A stretch of DNA of 7,268 nucleotides. It comes from CAYGKP01 sp964350605. Lineage in GTDB: Bacteria; Bacteroidota; Bacteroidia; Cytophagales; JAAEPT01. The position numbers and the translations under genes are program-made. This document shows, in pieces, positions 6,121 through 7,268 of the stretch (position 1 is the first letter of the stretch; each line of letters opens with the position of its first letter). The notes beneath the pieces were generated by a model. The model was not told the origin of the DNA and searched no databases. It saw only the letters and a list, made by a program, of their open reading frames with translations. The DNA lies in the NCBI GenBank assembly GCA_964350605.1, contig CAYGKP010000132.1:1-7268 (forward strand), given 5' to 3'.

Positions 6121-6873
6121 ATGGGAAGGAGTCTAAGTAGTTGTGCTATTGTATCGGCTAGTGCTTTGATGGCAGGGCTGCTATTGGCTTCATGCTACCG
6201 TATCCCCGCCCGCCAGACCTACACCTTCAGCGACACCAGCTCGGACACCCTCACCGAGCGCGTCCACGTCCTGATCGAACCCTTCGACCAAAAGCCCGAC
6301 CTCGACCGGGTCTACCACTACTTCCACAACGGCCAAGTTCGCACGACCCAAGGCGCCTTCGAAGGCCGCATCCTGCACGGCACCTTCTCGGCCTTCGACC
6401 TCCAAAACGAACTCCGCGAGAAAGGCAACTTCCGCTACGGCCTGAAACACGGCCCCTGGCTCACCTGGCACCCCGACGGCACCCTCCAAAGCGACTACCG
6501 CTACAAACACGGCTGGCGCCAAGGCCCCTTCACCGAATTCGATCCCACCGGCCGCCTGATCAAAAAGGGCCACTACAAACACGACAAGCTGAACAGGAAG
6601 ATTTACTTCTACTCCTTGCCCGGCGAGGCGGCCTTCGTGGTGCGCTATAAGAAGGGGGAAATCATCCCGCAAAAGACCAAGAAGGTCAAGGAACCAAAGG
6701 CCCCAAAAGCCGACAAAAAGTCCAAGAAAGCCCCCAAGGAAAAGGAGCCCAAAGCCGAAAAACCCGGGCGCGAGAAGAGGCCAAAGCCCGACAAAGAGCA
6801 ACCCGTCAAAAAGGAAAAGACACCCAAGGCCAAGAAGCCGAAGGGTAAGTCCTCCGAACCGGCACTGGAATGA
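6121..6873 (+). CDS. Lipoprotein with YwqK/MORN-like repeats and a Lys/Pro-rich tail
   Basis: This encodes 250 aa. A signal peptide (about 1-24) ends in the lipobox LASC with lipidated C25, so the protein should be membrane-anchored. Residues about 66-158 carry tandem units of the MORN/YwqK type, with recurring patterns such as FHNGQV, FEGRILHGTF, YGLKHGPWLTWHPDG and KHGWRQGPFTEFDPTGR. Proteins of this kind are common in Bacteroidota, often labelled 'toxin-antitoxin system YwqK family antitoxin', but the name says little about function. From about residue 184 to the end the sequence is a low-complexity K/P/E/A tail that could bind peptidoglycan, a polyanion or a partner protein. The stop overlaps the ATG of the next gene (ATGA), so the two form an operon. 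The codons are strongly C-ending except in the first 70 bases, which are AT-richer. Confidence 0.82.
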   Translation: MGRSLSSCAIVSASALMAGLLLASCYRIPARQTYTFSDTSSDTLTERVHVLIEPFDQKPDLDRVYHYFHNGQVRTTQGAFEGRILHGTFSAFDLQNELREKGNFRYGLKHGPWLTWHPDGTLQSDYRYKHGWRQGPFTEFDPTGRLIKKGHYKHDKLNRKIYFYSLPGEAAFVVRYKKGEIIPQKTKKVKEPKAPKADKKSKKAPKEKEPKAEKPGREKRPKPDKEQPVKKEKTPKAKKPKGKSSEPALE

Positions 6874-7268
6874 GGACCGGGCCCCCACGGGTCTCGCGCC
6901 TGCCGGGCAACGCCCTGCTTTTCGTGGTGATGATCAGCTTGATTGTCACCATCCTCATCGGCTCGTTCGCGGCCCTCACCCACATGCGGAGCAGCGTTGC
7001 GTCCCATTACCTGCACGGCGAGCAACTGGAACAAAACCTGGAATCGGCCCTCATCCTGGGGCGTTCTGTGGACTTTCCCAATGGGGAGTCTCTCGCCCTT
7101 GATTTGTTCGACCAGGGCCGGGATTCAGTCCAAATCAATTCACAACCCTGGGGGCACTACCAACTGGTGGCCGCAAAAGCTTGGCGGGGAAATCGTTCGC
7201 TATTGCGAACAGAAACGCTGGCCGCTCGGCCCTCGGCAACCGAGCGGAACCAGCTTGTCGTCTACGAC
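6870..7268 (+). CDS. Putative pseudopilin-like / PilX-GspK-like membrane protein, 3' end beyond the window
   Basis: The frame is open for 133 codons from the ATG at 6870 to the window end without a stop. It starts on the last bases of the lipoprotein gene (ATGA overlap), which indicates translational coupling. A short basic N-terminus (RTGPPRVSRLPGN) precedes one hydrophobic helix (about residues 15-36, ALLFVVMISLIVTILIGSF). A soluble region follows, opening with a probable helix (HYLHGEQLEQNLESALILGRS). A basic leader, then Gly-Asn-Ala and a hydrophobic helix resembles minor pseudopilins and PilX/GspK-type proteins, but the usual glutamate at position 5 of the mature protein is not evident. 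The family call is therefore tentative. A signal-anchor protein of another kind is the alternative. Confidence 0.6.
   Translation, partial: MRTGPPRVSRLPGNALLFVVMISLIVTILIGSFAALTHMRSSVASHYLHGEQLEQNLESALILGRSVDFPNGESLALDLFDQGRDSVQINSQPWGHYQLVAAKAWRGNRSLLRTETLAARPSATERNQLVVYD

Noticed and set aside
6190..6888. A 232-aa open frame on the minus strand opposite the lipoprotein gene
   Set aside because: Its translation is a monotonous run of L, G, F and V, as expected antisense to C-ending codons and a Lys/Pro-rich tail. The plus-strand gene has a lipobox and repeats, so the minus frame is a shadow.

Overview
The window looks like a piece of a Bacteroidota chromosome carrying a small integrated defence island. 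The taxonomic hint is indirect. None of the three tRNA genes encodes its CCA end. The recombinase has the architecture common in that phylum. The lipoprotein combines a lipobox with YwqK/MORN-like repeats. No rRNA or phylum-specific marker is present, so this remains a working guess.

Layout. Positions 1-255 hold the 3' end of a tRNA-Ser, an intact tRNA-Pro(TGG) and a strong intrinsic terminator. Positions 281-820 encode an unrecognised three-helix membrane protein. A tRNA-Arg(TCT) lies at 850-923. Forty-three bases after it begins a compact element. It is bounded by a 14-bp direct repeat (TTGTGTACAAATCG at 967-980 and 5906-5919) and is markedly more AT-rich than its surroundings, mostly in the two defence genes. 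The element holds exactly three genes: a tyrosine recombinase reading inward from the left end (990-2348), and on the opposite strand an ATPase-TOPRIM nuclease (5807-4092) followed by a UvrD-like helicase (4089-2341). The last two are the GajA and GajB genes of a Gabija anti-phage system. The recombinase and GajB genes converge and overlap by 8 bases, so almost no DNA inside the element is non-coding apart from about 100 bp before gajA.

Right of the element, about 200 bp of non-coding DNA with several inverted repeats precedes a GC-rich operon. It encodes a lipoprotein with YwqK/MORN-like repeats and a Lys/Pro-rich tail (6121-6873). The next gene overlaps it at ATGA and encodes a single-pass, pseudopilin-like protein cut by the window end (6870-7268).

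How the parts work together. GajA (DNA nicking, regulated by nucleotides) and GajB (nucleic-acid-activated helicase/ATPase) form one complex in known Gabija systems, and their 2-nt spacing suggests coupled translation. The recombinase probably moved the pair as a minimal cargo. The left boundary forms a perfect 9-bp inverted repeat around a 5-bp centre, as expected for a recombinase core site. Gabija itself is a described system. The less familiar points are the minimal int-gajAB element, its palindromic junction, and the placement of the recombinase start codon on the attachment site.
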